Source: an uncultured Streptococcus sp.
GTDB lineage: Bacteria; Bacillota; Bacilli; Lactobacillales; Streptococcaceae
Direction: 5' to 3'
DNA: 18,526 bases
Assembly (NCBI GenBank): GCA_934201655.1
Contig: CAKPXD010000012.1
Location: 1-18,526 of the forward strand
Part shown: positions 7,781-16,678 of the stretch, in pieces
Layout: every line of letters begins with the position of its first letter
Position numbering within the stretch: the stretch's first letter is position 1
Notes under the pieces: generated by a model
What the model was told of the DNA's origin: nothing
Database searches by the model: none
What the model saw: the letters and a program-made list of their open reading frames with translations, nothing else
Position numbers and translations under genes: made by a program

Positions 7781-10425
7781 TATGATTCTTCCTCCTTTAT
7801 AGGATGGGCAGTACCTAACGTATATTTGCAGGTATTGCCGATATGAATATTATCATCAGAGATGAGTTTATATTCCCATTTCTTTTTGTCGGGATCAGCT
7901 GTGGAAGCGAATTTACACCATTTGATCCCTTCACGAGCTTTAGATACGACTTCATCCGCGGTAACTTCATTATTAGCTTTGACCTCAACCATATATTTTC
8001 CTGTAGTGGTTTCAATCAAGAAATCAGGGTTATATTGCTGTCCGGCTTTCCAGAACAGTCCTAACTGGTTAAGAGGTGGCTTTATCCATCGAATAACGTC
8101 CGAATCTTCCTCTAAAATAATTGAGAAAAGGCGTTCAGTATCACTATCAAAAGTATTAGCTGGATAGTAGGACTTTTTATATCCTGTGAATAGATATTTT
8201 TTAATGTTACTCTTGTCAGAGAACGGCTTATTGAACTTAACCTTTCCGTCTTCTTTGATATTCTTTACGAATTTGCGGAAGAGAATAAGATCCTTCTGTA
8301 TGATATGGATATCTTGTGTGTTACGATCCATATGTTCATAAATTTGTTTACGAATATCTGCAACAATAAGAGTGGCATAGCGGCGAACAATCTTTCTTTT
8401 ATCTTCTTCATCGCCAGGAATATGCTGAAGATATTGTTCTACAACATTAATTACAAAATCAGCATCATCATAAGAAAGCTCACTTACGGAGTCGAGAAGC
8501 ATACAAGCAAGAGTATTCATAGCATCATCTACTTCAAGTACTTGTGCATCCACGACAGAAAGTAGTTGTTGATTTATAGCATCAAAACGCTCAATTTTTG
8601 CCATAGCAACTTCAAAATCTGCAATAGTTCTCTTAACCTCAAAATAATTGAACTTCACCTCAGAAGTGGTCTGTACAAGAATTTTAGGAACAGAGATAGC
8701 CTTTGAGGAATACTCAGCAACAACTTTTACAAACTCTTCTTGTGTAAGAGGTTGGCTATTCGGTTTCTTTGCTTTTTGCGGCTGATCAGGGGTAGCGTTA
8801 GAAGCAGTAGGGTTTTTAGGTGCTAAGTCAGGCTGGAAATCAAACAAAGTCATCTGATTAGTATCTTCCTTTTTTTCCTTACGCTGTGATGCAACAAAAT
8901 TTTTTACATACTCTTGATAGATTTCTACTTGTGTTTTAGGGTTGCTTACTTCTGCAAAGGACTTCACTCCAGATGAAGTAATAGCAAAATCCAGCAGAGA
9001 GAGTTGTCCATCGTCAACAGAAGAAGATACACCTATAGATTCTGATGGTTCTACAACAGCTTTATCAAGGTCTCTATAACGGAAGATATCACTACTTTTA
9101 ATTTCATCAACGAGTTCTCTGTAATGGTCATGAGCCACAATATCAAGAGAGTCTAAGACTTCATTTCCGGTTTGTTCTCCAAATGGAAGTCTCAAACCAC
9201 GACCAATAGTCTGCATAGCAAGAATATCACTCTTTGCAGCGTTAAGAGGTATGATGGTGAATAGGTTGTTGACATCCCATCCTTCCTTTAGTTTGTATAC
9301 ATGAAGAACAATTTCGATTGGGTTTGATGCACTTTCTATAGAAAGAAGAAGACGAATGTTTTCTTCTGATTCTTCACCAGACTGCTTTGAATGAATCTCG
9401 ATAGCTTTTCCTTTATATTTTCCGTTTTGGAATTTATCGCTATCGATTAAACCACGAATTTTATTTGCGTGATCAGTGTCTTTGCAAGCAATCAGTACGA
9501 TAGGTTTAAGATAGTCTAAATCGTTTGCATTGCAGTATTCCCGAAGAATAGACTTGCGATGTTCATGCAGAGTAAGTCCATCTCTAATCTTCATTTCGTC
9601 AATATCATCTGGATTATATCCAGCCATATTAGAGCGTCCCATAACTACAGGGGTTTTCAAATATCCTTCAACAGCTCCAAGAGCCAAATCATAAGAATAG
9701 ATAATGTTAGATGTAGTTTTTGGTGTAGCTGTAAATTCTATTCCTAGAATAGGTTTCAAATAGTTAATTGCTTTCATAGAAGCAGGAGCGTAGTAGCGGT
9801 GTGCTTCATCCATACAAATAACGAGGTCATCAAACTGAGCTAATATATCTGCAAAGGATGCACCAAGTGTCTCCTTGAATTTATGGAAGTTAAACTGTGT
9901 ATCAGTCTTGCTGTTAAAAATCTTACCGATATTAAAAATAAACAGCTGTATCTCTGATGTCTTTTCAACAATCAATGACATCTGCTCAAATTTTATAGGG
10001 TAGGTGTCATAATTCTCGCCATCATAAACTTTAGGTCTCCCCATTTCAGCTTCCAGACCTTTAAAGATGTACTTAGGATGGTTTGGGTTAGACTCCTTGC
10101 GGAGTTTGTCATATATAGTGTTTCCGGGTGCAAGAATGAAAAAGTGTTTGTAACCTTTTGTCTTATATAAATAATATATACTTGCACCCATTAAGCGAGT
10201 CTTTCCGATACCTGTAGCCATGTTATAGCAGAAGGATGGAAATTCAAATTTAGAAGTTACCTTTCTTGGCTTTTCACAATATTTAGAAGCGGCAGCCTCT
10301 ACACTTTCCTTATTATCTTTTTTATAATCACAATGAGAACTAATAGCATCGAGGTAAGAAAGAGCTTCTTCCTGTGGAGTTCTTAAGCTCATTGCATATT
10401 TGATGTTATTTACTATTTCAGCCAT
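7780..10425 (-). CDS. Type III restriction Res-like helicase/nuclease within the DISARM operon
   Basis: An 881-residue protein with a superfamily 2 helicase core and a C-terminal nuclease. Motifs are Walker A ATGIGKT (70-76), DEAH (206-209), TATP (232-235), a LKEGWDV block and QTIGRGLRLP, all typical of type III Res subunits. Near the C-terminus PD at 800-801 followed by VEVK (E814, K816) makes a PD-(D/E)xK nuclease site that looks intact. The segment between helicase and nuclease (about 480-790) is partly low-complexity near 535-560. The ATG directly follows the stop of the methyltransferase gene (TAAATG) with GAGGT upstream, so the two are probably coupled like a mod-res pair. Classical DISARM operons lack such a subunit, which makes this the odd member. 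It probably translocates on and cuts unmodified DNA; its partnership with the Mod or with DrmA/B is inferred. Confidence 0.88.
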   Translation of the reverse strand: MAEIVNNIKYAMSLRTPQEEALSYLDAISSHCDYKKDNKESVEAAASKYCEKPRKVTSKFEFPSFCYNMATGIGKTRLMGASIYYLYKTKGYKHFFILAPGNTIYDKLRKESNPNHPKYIFKGLEAEMGRPKVYDGENYDTYPIKFEQMSLIVEKTSEIQLFIFNIGKIFNSKTDTQFNFHKFKETLGASFADILAQFDDLVICMDEAHRYYAPASMKAINYLKPILGIEFTATPKTTSNIIYSYDLALGAVEGYLKTPVVMGRSNMAGYNPDDIDEMKIRDGLTLHEHRKSILREYCNANDLDYLKPIVLIACKDTDHANKIRGLIDSDKFQNGKYKGKAIEIHSKQSGEESEENIRLLLSIESASNPIEIVLHVYKLKEGWDVNNLFTIIPLNAAKSDILAMQTIGRGLRLPFGEQTGNEVLDSLDIVAHDHYRELVDEIKSSDIFRYRDLDKAVVEPSESIGVSSSVDDGQLSLLDFAITSSGVKSFAEVSNPKTQVEIYQEYVKNFVASQRKEKKEDTNQMTLFDFQPDLAPKNPTASNATPDQPQKAKKPNSQPLTQEEFVKVVAEYSSKAISVPKILVQTTSEVKFNYFEVKRTIADFEVAMAKIERFDAINQQLLSVVDAQVLEVDDAMNTLACMLLDSVSELSYDDADFVINVVEQYLQHIPGDEEDKRKIVRRYATLIVADIRKQIYEHMDRNTQDIHIIQKDLILFRKFVKNIKEDGKVKFNKPFSDKSNIKKYLFTGYKKSYYPANTFDSDTERLFSIILEEDSDVIRWIKPPLNQLGLFWKAGQQYNPDFLIETTTGKYMVEVKANNEVTADEVVSKAREGIKWCKFASTADPDKKKWEYKLISDDNIHIGNTCKYTLGTAHPIKEEES

Positions 10426-12039
10426 TTATCTTACCTCATTTTCAAAATCGCACTTATCAAGTAAGTCCTTTGGTATTTTCTTCACTTCGATATTGTCTGG
10501 TAAAATCATGTCAGACTGAATCTTAGTACCGTAGACTAGGAGAGATTGAGCTTCTCCAAGTCTTGCAGATAACGATTTTATGTATTCTGCATTTATGAAT
10601 TCATTCGTAATGTGAATGAATCTTTTCTCTGAAGAATTTCCGTGGAAGATATCCTGTAGTTTGTATCTAAATCCTTCAATTTTACAGATTGCTTCACACA
10701 GCATTTCAAATGTATATTCAGGATTAATCTGATAGATTGGAAGTTTCTTATTCTTTACAAAAAGGCTAGGAGCTAATTCATAGAAGCGGTATCCGCCGCC
10801 ACCTTGCCAGTTGACTTCTTTAGAAATTCCAGTTTTATCCCCATTTATAACATTATCCATTCTAGTTTTACAAAGTGAGTAAGCATGATCTCCGAGTTCA
10901 ACTCCGACCCAATTTCTTCTCATTTTATGAGCAGTGGCAATCGTAGATGCACTTCCCAAAAACGAGTCAAGAATCCAGTCCCCCTCATTTGAAAAGTAGC
11001 GAATAATCATTTCAATTAATGCTTCTGGTTTTTTTCCACTTCGAAATTCAACACCTCCCTCATGTCGACAATTTCCGAAACTTCCTGCTAAATCATAAAA
11101 TCCTCCAATCGGCTTTTTTCTGTGAACTGTTTCACTGTTTAGTTGGGAAGTAGGGACACCCTGGTAATATTTGCCTTTTGTTGCACCAGCACGTTTGGGA
11201 CCCGTGAAATATCGATAATCATATCTATCATCCCCAATTCCGTAAACTTTGTATAGTACTCCATAGCCATCAGATTCATAGCGACCAGTTAAATAGTCTC
11301 TAAAAAATCGACCAGATGAGTTACCATCAAGAATAGTGCCAGAAGCCCAAATTTCTTTTAAACCATACTCATCTCCAACATCTTTTTTAACTATTTTGTA
11401 GTCATTACCTTCAAATATAACGACACGTTTACCGCCAATTGTAGTTTCTTTTCCTTGTTTTTTCTCTTGAACTTCATAAATGAACTTTTCGAATCCCACA
11501 TCATCATAGTCAAAATTTGGTGATGCATTATGGCTTTTCCTATATACTAGGACCTGTTCAATTTCCTTATGAAAATCCATGTCTGATTTTAAAGTTTTAT
11601 CAGGATATCTAACACGTACATATAATGTGGTTAGATAATTTGATCTACCAAATATTTCATCTAATAAAATCTTGATATAGTGACTTTCGGAATCGTCAAT
11701 GTGACAACAGAAAAAACCATCGTCTCGCAAAAGTTCTTTTAGAAGTATAAGACGTTGTTTCATTAATGAAAGCCAAATACTATGCTCTAGGTTATCATCA
11801 TAATATTCAAAAACACTACCAGTATTATAAGGTGGATCTATGTAGATACATTTAATTCTATTTGAAAAATCTTGCTGTAATGCCTGCAGTGCAATAAGGT
11901 TATCTCCATGAATTAACATGTTTTCGCTGCTAGGGTCTCCGTATGATTTTTCTTTATCTTCTAAAAGTATTCTTGGCTCCACAGAGGATTCATCGTATTT
12001 TCCAACCCATGTGAGCTCTAATCTTCCTGATTTTTGCAT
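10426..12039 (-). CDS. drmMI: Site-specific DNA adenine methyltransferase, type III Mod-like (DrmMI position)
   Basis: A 537-residue amino-methyltransferase of the beta class. Motif IV DPPYNTG (68-74) comes first, then motif X (EFRSGKKPEALI, 331-342) and motif I (DSFLGSAST, 358-366), the order seen in type III Mod subunits. DPPY usually means N6-adenine methylation. Motif I departs slightly from the common D-x-F-x-G-S-G form (Ala for the second Gly). Residues 140-330 would be the target-recognition region. The C-terminal 120 residues have no motif I recognise. A TAGGAG site lies within the stop of the upstream helicase gene. It occupies the place of the class 1 DISARM adenine methylase, but the Res neighbour suggests it could equally be a type III Mod; the symbol is tentative. 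Confidence 0.85.
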   Translation of the reverse strand: MQKSGRLELTWVGKYDESSVEPRILLEDKEKSYGDPSSENMLIHGDNLIALQALQQDFSNRIKCIYIDPPYNTGSVFEYYDDNLEHSIWLSLMKQRLILLKELLRDDGFFCCHIDDSESHYIKILLDEIFGRSNYLTTLYVRVRYPDKTLKSDMDFHKEIEQVLVYRKSHNASPNFDYDDVGFEKFIYEVQEKKQGKETTIGGKRVVIFEGNDYKIVKKDVGDEYGLKEIWASGTILDGNSSGRFFRDYLTGRYESDGYGVLYKVYGIGDDRYDYRYFTGPKRAGATKGKYYQGVPTSQLNSETVHRKKPIGGFYDLAGSFGNCRHEGGVEFRSGKKPEALIEMIIRYFSNEGDWILDSFLGSASTIATAHKMRRNWVGVELGDHAYSLCKTRMDNVINGDKTGISKEVNWQGGGGYRFYELAPSLFVKNKKLPIYQINPEYTFEMLCEAICKIEGFRYKLQDIFHGNSSEKRFIHITNEFINAEYIKSLSARLGEAQSLLVYGTKIQSDMILPDNIEVKKIPKDLLDKCDFENEVR

Positions 12040-12052
12040 ATCTGTATCACTC

Positions 12053-14671
12053 CTAAAATTTCAGAACGATGTTAACTAGTAGAAGAGGGTTAATATCGAA
12101 CTTCTTATTAAATTCTGCGATTTCTCGCTGTCCTTCAGCTTTAAAAGCATCAACTTTTTCGTGGAATGATGCTTGGAACTTTTCTAATTCCTTAGTCTTT
12201 TCAGCAATCTTCTTGCGAATATCAATTTTCTCGTAGAAATTATCTGAAGTACGTTCTTGTTCCTTTATTTCTTCGATTTCAGCATTCATTTCTTGGCAGG
12301 TAGCAACAAGCTGCTCCATCTGAATACGCTCCCAGTTTTCAAGCTTACGTTTGTTATACGCTTTAAGAGGTTCAGTTTGCTTTTGATATCGTTTTAGCAT
12401 CTCCTCGATTAACTGGGCGTAAATTTTTTGGTATTGTTTGTTTTCTAATTCTGTTGGTTTAAAATAGCGAATGTCACCATCATTGACTTGTTCAAGTGCA
12501 GGTATTAATTCAGATTCATCAAAATCCACATATGTACCATTTTCATCACAAAGCAACAGTACAGGGAAGAGTAATTGCATATTATTGCAGAAAGCGCCAA
12601 TAAATAGAGTTCCGTGAGAACCGATAACTTTTTCTCCCCAGTTATCTATTTTCCAGTAATATAGGTTTGAATCCATTTCGGGTTCATCAAAGTTATTCCA
12701 ATATTCAACTTCATCTAAATATTTGGTTATGTCGGCTTTAGTAGTTTCAAGAGCATGCTCCTTAGCTGCATTGTTTTCAGTGAGTAAGAGAGAACGTAGT
12801 TCTCGAGCCTTTTTGTCTCTCTTGGCATTTAACTTTTTATCAAGCTTATCAAACGCCTTTTTGAATTCTGCGGTTGTATCGCAGGTTTGGTAAATGCTCA
12901 AAACCATCTTTTCAAAATCTGAGCCGGATTCTAATGCTCCAAGAGCAATATCTGAGGCACCAAATACACCTTCGAAAAGCTCAAATTTTTTTGAAAGAAT
13001 ATCGTATACTCTTTGATCTGCAGCATTTTGGGTATTTAATAGGTTAATGGCTACAACATCATGTTCTTGGCCATAACGATGGCATCTACCTATACGCTGT
13101 TCAATCTTCATTGGATTCCACGGTAAATCGTAGTTGATTACTGTATTACAAAACTGTAAGTTCAACCCTTCAGAACCTGCATCGGTACAGATAAGTATTT
13201 TTGCGTTGTTTCTAAAATAGTCAACGATAGCATGCTTGTATTCAACACTGCGTCCATAGTTTGGATTACCATAGTTTTTTACTTGCCATGCTTTATAAAT
13301 TTCTTTGGGCATCGAATCATCAAAATCACCATTGAATAGGACAATATCTTCTTTAGCAAACCCATTCTTTCTAAGTTCAGAGGCAATATATTTTTGAGTA
13401 CGTTTTGACTCTGTGAAAATAACAACTTTTTGTGAAATACCTTGTTCTTGCTGAAATTTAAAGGCTATATTTATTGCTGTTTTTAGGGCAGTTACTTTTG
13501 CATTTATACTGATTCGATTTGCAATATCAATAATTACATTAACCTCATTAAGTTCTGATTGTATAAATTGTTTCTGTATTATTGTGTCTTCATCCTCAGA
13601 TTCTTCAAATTCAGACTCATCTATTTCATCTTCAACAAATCTCCAAAAAAGGTCAAAACCATCTTGAGCATTTGCTGATTTATTTCCTTCGTAAAGCTTT
13701 TCTAATCTGTTTTTTAAAACTTCGAAGGTATGAATCAATGCAAAGCTTGATGAAGAAAGCAGTTTTCTGATAACCAGTATAATTAGCCCACGATTAGATG
13801 TTGGGATAGAGTAAAGTATATCCTTTTTTAGAAAGTTGTTTACTCTCTGATATAATTCGATTTCGTCTGGTGAAAGAGTGAAATCTACTGTCTTGCAAAC
13901 TCTCTTCTTAAAGTTCATATATTTGCTAACATCTTTACGAAGTGTTCGGTAAAGCACGGGTGAGAGTTGTTGTTTTAATTCCGAATAGTCTTCACCCTCT
14001 ATATAACGTTTGTTAAAAACTTGTTCACTGCCAAATATTCTGGAGTCTATAAATGATACCAGTCCGTGTAGGTCGGTTAATGAATTCTGAAGAGGGGTGG
14101 CAGTCAGTAAAATTTTAGGTATTCCTTTTGATTGCTCGTATAAGTTTTTAGCTCGTTTAGTTCCATGAAATACATTTCTTAGATTATGAGCTTCATCAAT
14201 GATTATGAAATCCCATTTAACTTTTGGGAAACGTCTCATCAGCTTAGAAGAGTAATCATATGATGTAATTATTACTTTAGCTCTATTAGAATCTAACAAA
14301 ATTCTTTGCCAGTCTCTTGGATTTTTTTCGACTGTTAATCGGTCTAATATTATTGCTTCTAGTTGAAACTTATCTTCAAGCTCCAATTCCCATTGTTTTC
14401 TAAGTGACGCAGGAAGGGCAATTAACACATTTTTTGCATCTGTTTCTAGAACGTACTTCAACACAAGACCCGCTTCAATCGTTTTCCCAAGACCTACCTC
14501 ATCAGCTAATATAATGCCACCAGTATTCAATGCTTGGATAGCGGCGCAGAAAGCGTTAATTTGATGAGGATTTAATTCTATATTTGCATGCAAAAGGAAA
14601 TGAAACGGTGAAGTTTCAAGTTCGAATTTCTTGTATCTACTGTATTGTTCAAGCAGTAGGTTACCTTCCAT
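12053..14671 (-). CDS. drmD: DrmD-like SNF2-family helicase
   Basis: An 872-residue SNF2/Rad54-like ATPase. Motifs are DEVGLGKT (57-64), DEAH (159-162), TATP (190-193), VVIFTES (416-422), and motifs V-VI in DAGSEGLNLQF (497-507) and QRIGRCHRYGQ (525-535). The last 120 residues are rich in Lys and Glu and look like a coiled coil. The ATG at 14671 is chosen because AAGGAG lies six bases upstream; an ATG at 14713 would extend it 14 residues into the methylase gene with no ribosome binding site. It still overlaps the upstream stop by 11 bases. In class 1 DISARM, DrmD is the SNF2-like helicase, and this matches in type and position. On sequence alone a generic RapA-like SNF2 helicase is the alternative. 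Confidence 0.88.
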   Translation of the reverse strand: MEGNLLLEQYSRYKKFELETSPFHFLLHANIELNPHQINAFCAAIQALNTGGIILADEVGLGKTIEAGLVLKYVLETDAKNVLIALPASLRKQWELELEDKFQLEAIILDRLTVEKNPRDWQRILLDSNRAKVIITSYDYSSKLMRRFPKVKWDFIIIDEAHNLRNVFHGTKRAKNLYEQSKGIPKILLTATPLQNSLTDLHGLVSFIDSRIFGSEQVFNKRYIEGEDYSELKQQLSPVLYRTLRKDVSKYMNFKKRVCKTVDFTLSPDEIELYQRVNNFLKKDILYSIPTSNRGLIILVIRKLLSSSSFALIHTFEVLKNRLEKLYEGNKSANAQDGFDLFWRFVEDEIDESEFEESEDEDTIIQKQFIQSELNEVNVIIDIANRISINAKVTALKTAINIAFKFQQEQGISQKVVIFTESKRTQKYIASELRKNGFAKEDIVLFNGDFDDSMPKEIYKAWQVKNYGNPNYGRSVEYKHAIVDYFRNNAKILICTDAGSEGLNLQFCNTVINYDLPWNPMKIEQRIGRCHRYGQEHDVVAINLLNTQNAADQRVYDILSKKFELFEGVFGASDIALGALESGSDFEKMVLSIYQTCDTTAEFKKAFDKLDKKLNAKRDKKARELRSLLLTENNAAKEHALETTKADITKYLDEVEYWNNFDEPEMDSNLYYWKIDNWGEKVIGSHGTLFIGAFCNNMQLLFPVLLLCDENGTYVDFDESELIPALEQVNDGDIRYFKPTELENKQYQKIYAQLIEEMLKRYQKQTEPLKAYNKRKLENWERIQMEQLVATCQEMNAEIEEIKEQERTSDNFYEKIDIRKKIAEKTKELEKFQASFHEKVDAFKAEGQREIAEFNKKFDINPLLLVNIVLKF

Positions 14672-15947
14672 TTGAGTCTCCTTTGTGTAATTGCTCAAAT
14701 ATTCCAAAAGCAATACCTTTAGCCATCAATGGAGGTACAGCATTTCCAATTTGTACAAATTGAGATGTACGAGGGCCTTCAAAAAAATAGCTATCTGGGA
14801 AAGATTGGATTCTTGCAGCTTCTCTTACTGTAATAGAACGATGTTGCTTCATATCTGGATGAATAAAATAATGTCCATCCTTTGATAAGTGGGCGAGAAT
14901 AGTGTGACAATATGGTTTATCACCCTCAACAACTTTATATCTATCAACAAAGGAATGTCTATTCTTATGAGTCTTCAATTCGTCTGGCAGATCATTATAA
15001 TTTAATCTTTTATGTCCATCATTCCACAATTCGATTGCTCTCTGATAGATTTTTATATCACGATCAATGTTTGGCCTGCAGTTATGGTGCGTTAAAACAT
15101 CGTCTTTGGTTCTAATGCCAGTTTTAACAACATAGTTGCTAGGCTTTTTCTTTGTGTAGGTATTGCAGCTTTCTCCAGGGTGTAATACCGGAAGATCAGT
15201 AAATAGGTCATTTACTAACGCGTTTGTTTTTACTTCTAAAAAGTCAGGATAATTGAGTCCGGTTTCTTTTAGCCAACCTACAATAATCATCCTTCGTCTA
15301 TTTTGGAGAACTCCAAAGGTTTTTGAATTCTGTTCTCTGCATTCTATTTCATATCCTACGCGTTTAAGATATTTCTGTATATTTTTCCATGTGGTACCAT
15401 TATTAGCAGATAAGATTCCTGTAACATTTTCAAATACAAACATACGTGGTTGATATCTTTTAAGAAATCTGGCATAGAGTTTATACAAATAATTACGTGG
15501 GTCTTCTTCCATAGGAACTTCCATATGACTACTTTGAGCTCTTCCTACAAGTGAATATGCTTGGCAAGGAGGACCGCCAACAATAACATCAACCCTGGAA
15601 ATCCCACTAATTTTCATGATTCCATCTATGTTTTTAAATATTGATGGAAGACTCTCGTCTGACATAGTTTCGTTAATAATAGTTTTTGTAATTGAAGCAG
15701 GTATTTGCTTCATGAAATCGTCTCTTGTAATTTTTCCGGAGAGGTATTTTTTATATAGCGCTAAATTATTAGAGTTTTTTAAATAATAGTAAGCGCTTCT
15801 GGTTTCAAGTGTTTTTGCTGCAAATTCGTTCATTTCCACGTGAGCAACGGGAGTAAATCCGGCTTGTAAGAAGCCTTCTGATAATCCCCCTGCGCCAGCA
15901 AACAAGTCAATGAAATTGTAGCTTTGTTTTACATCTTTTAACGACAT
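14661..15947 (-). CDS. drmMII: DNA (cytosine-5)-methyltransferase (DrmMII-like)
   Basis: A 428-residue C5-cytosine methyltransferase with all key motifs: FIDLFAGAGGLSEGF (12-26, motif I), GGPPCQAYS with catalytic C128 (124-132, motif IV), FENV (172-175, motif VI), QNRRR (215-219, motif VIII), REAARIQSFPD (375-385) and GNAVPP (401-406, motif X). The target-recognition region would lie between about 220 and 370. ATG at 15947 has a GAGGA site. C5-methylases mark self DNA in class 2 DISARM, yet here the enzyme heads an operon that also has an adenine methylase and a DrmD-type helicase. It may be a DISARM subunit or the modification half of a second R-M function; the symbol is tentative. The recognition site cannot be told from sequence. 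Confidence 0.92.
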   Translation of the reverse strand: MSLKDVKQSYNFIDLFAGAGGLSEGFLQAGFTPVAHVEMNEFAAKTLETRSAYYYLKNSNNLALYKKYLSGKITRDDFMKQIPASITKTIINETMSDESLPSIFKNIDGIMKISGISRVDVIVGGPPCQAYSLVGRAQSSHMEVPMEEDPRNYLYKLYARFLKRYQPRMFVFENVTGILSANNGTTWKNIQKYLKRVGYEIECREQNSKTFGVLQNRRRMIIVGWLKETGLNYPDFLEVKTNALVNDLFTDLPVLHPGESCNTYTKKKPSNYVVKTGIRTKDDVLTHHNCRPNIDRDIKIYQRAIELWNDGHKRLNYNDLPDELKTHKNRHSFVDRYKVVEGDKPYCHTILAHLSKDGHYFIHPDMKQHRSITVREAARIQSFPDSYFFEGPRTSQFVQIGNAVPPLMAKGIAFGIFEQLHKGDSNGR

Positions 15948-15970
15948 AAGAATTCCTCAATTCGTTATAT

Positions 15971-16180
15971 TTATAGTGAGGTGGTAGTGGGTTTCTCACT
16001 AGACGATGCCTTTTGTTCAGAGGCATGGTTAGGAATAAACTCCATAATGTCACTGATATCACATTTAAGTTCCTGACAAATCTTACCGAGAACATCGGTT
16101 GTTACATTTTCATCTTTGGTGAGCTTTGCGAGTGAAGAAGAACTAATCTTTGCATTCTTTCTTAAGTATGATTTCTTCAT
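15971..16180 (-). CDS. Small Xre-family HTH transcriptional regulator
   Basis: A 69-residue protein of the small Xre/Cro type (ISSSSLAKLTKDENVTTDVL, then KICQELKCDISDIMEF), the compact repressors often found before restriction and DISARM operons. The first ATG is at 16180, but it has no ribosome binding site and would delete the first helix. Reading upstream in frame gives SYNKLWKLLIDKQMKK, the normal start of this family, as far as ATA codons at 16234-16237, which follow an AAAGGA site. The natural start is therefore probably near 16234, at a non-standard or mutated initiation codon. The C-terminal 18 residues are Ser/Thr-rich and unlike the family. It lies 23 bases before the cytosine methylase gene in the same direction and probably controls the operon. 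Confidence 0.75.
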   Translation of the reverse strand: MKKSYLRKNAKISSSSLAKLTKDENVTTDVLGKICQELKCDISDIMEFIPNHASEQKASSSEKPTTTSL

Positions 16181-16248
16181 TTGTTTATCAATCAGAAGTT
16201 TCCATAACTTATTATAACTGATTTTCGTTTTTATTATTCCTTTGTGTC

Positions 16249-16640
16249 CTAAGAGCTTTCACATAGTTCACAGTTATTAGTAGACAAACTTAAGATATAG
16301 TTCTTTTCTAAAATTTCTTCTGTTTCGAGTATACAATCTACCTACTTGTCATAAGTAATAAAAATCTGCTCATTAGTGCTTTTATAAATCCGTATAAAGC
16401 CATAGCCATTTTCTATATCTTTACCTGGGTTTTTGAACATGCAAGAATCATGTGCGATAGCAGATAGTGTGGTAGTAAAAAGTACTGCCAAATCATATAC
16501 AATAATGCCTTTGAAATTTACCCCGTTACCAGCATTGTCAGGCGTTTCAAATCTATACTGTTATGTACATGCGGTTTTTCTTTTGTTTCAGATAGAGAGC
16601 TATTAAATTCTTTCAAACGATCATTTAATGTATTCTCTAT
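16249..16640 (-). pseudogene. DUF2326-type ATPase, C-terminal remnant
   Basis: No open frame survives, but translation of the minus strand recovers a continuous conserved block. It begins RLKEFNSSLSETKEK, shifts frame near 16560, then reads YRFETPDNAGNG, NFKGIIVYDLAVLFTT, AIAHDSCMFKN and QIFITYDK, stops at TAG, and continues VDCILETEEILEKN to a final stop. This matches my recollection of the C-terminal part of DUF2326 proteins (SMC/Rad50-like ATPases, some in ABC-type conflict systems). Restoring one T near 16560 rejoins the two frames. The N-terminal ATPase part is missing. It lies in the same direction as and just upstream of the DISARM operon, so it may be left from an older defence gene at this site. 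Confidence 0.65.
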
Positions 16641-16678
16641 TTAATAAATGGGCCATATCTTAATAGATGGGCAATATC
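16641..16678. repeat. Two tandem 19-base direct repeats
   Basis: TTAATAAATGGGCCATATC and TTAATAGATGGGCAATATC follow each other with 17 of 19 bases identical, at the point where the DUF2326 remnant stops being readable. They could be a local duplication or regulator binding sites. Confidence 0.55.

Noticed and set aside
10426..15947. Interpretation as separate unlinked R-M systems plus a DISARM core
   Set aside because: All genes are co-directional with overlapping or near-contiguous junctions and only one regulator, so one operon is the simpler reading; it remains possible that the operon was assembled from such parts.
16180..16340. Promoter for the DISARM operon upstream of the regulator
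   Set aside because: I searched the minus strand for -35/-10 pairs and found no pair with acceptable boxes and spacing, so none is listed.
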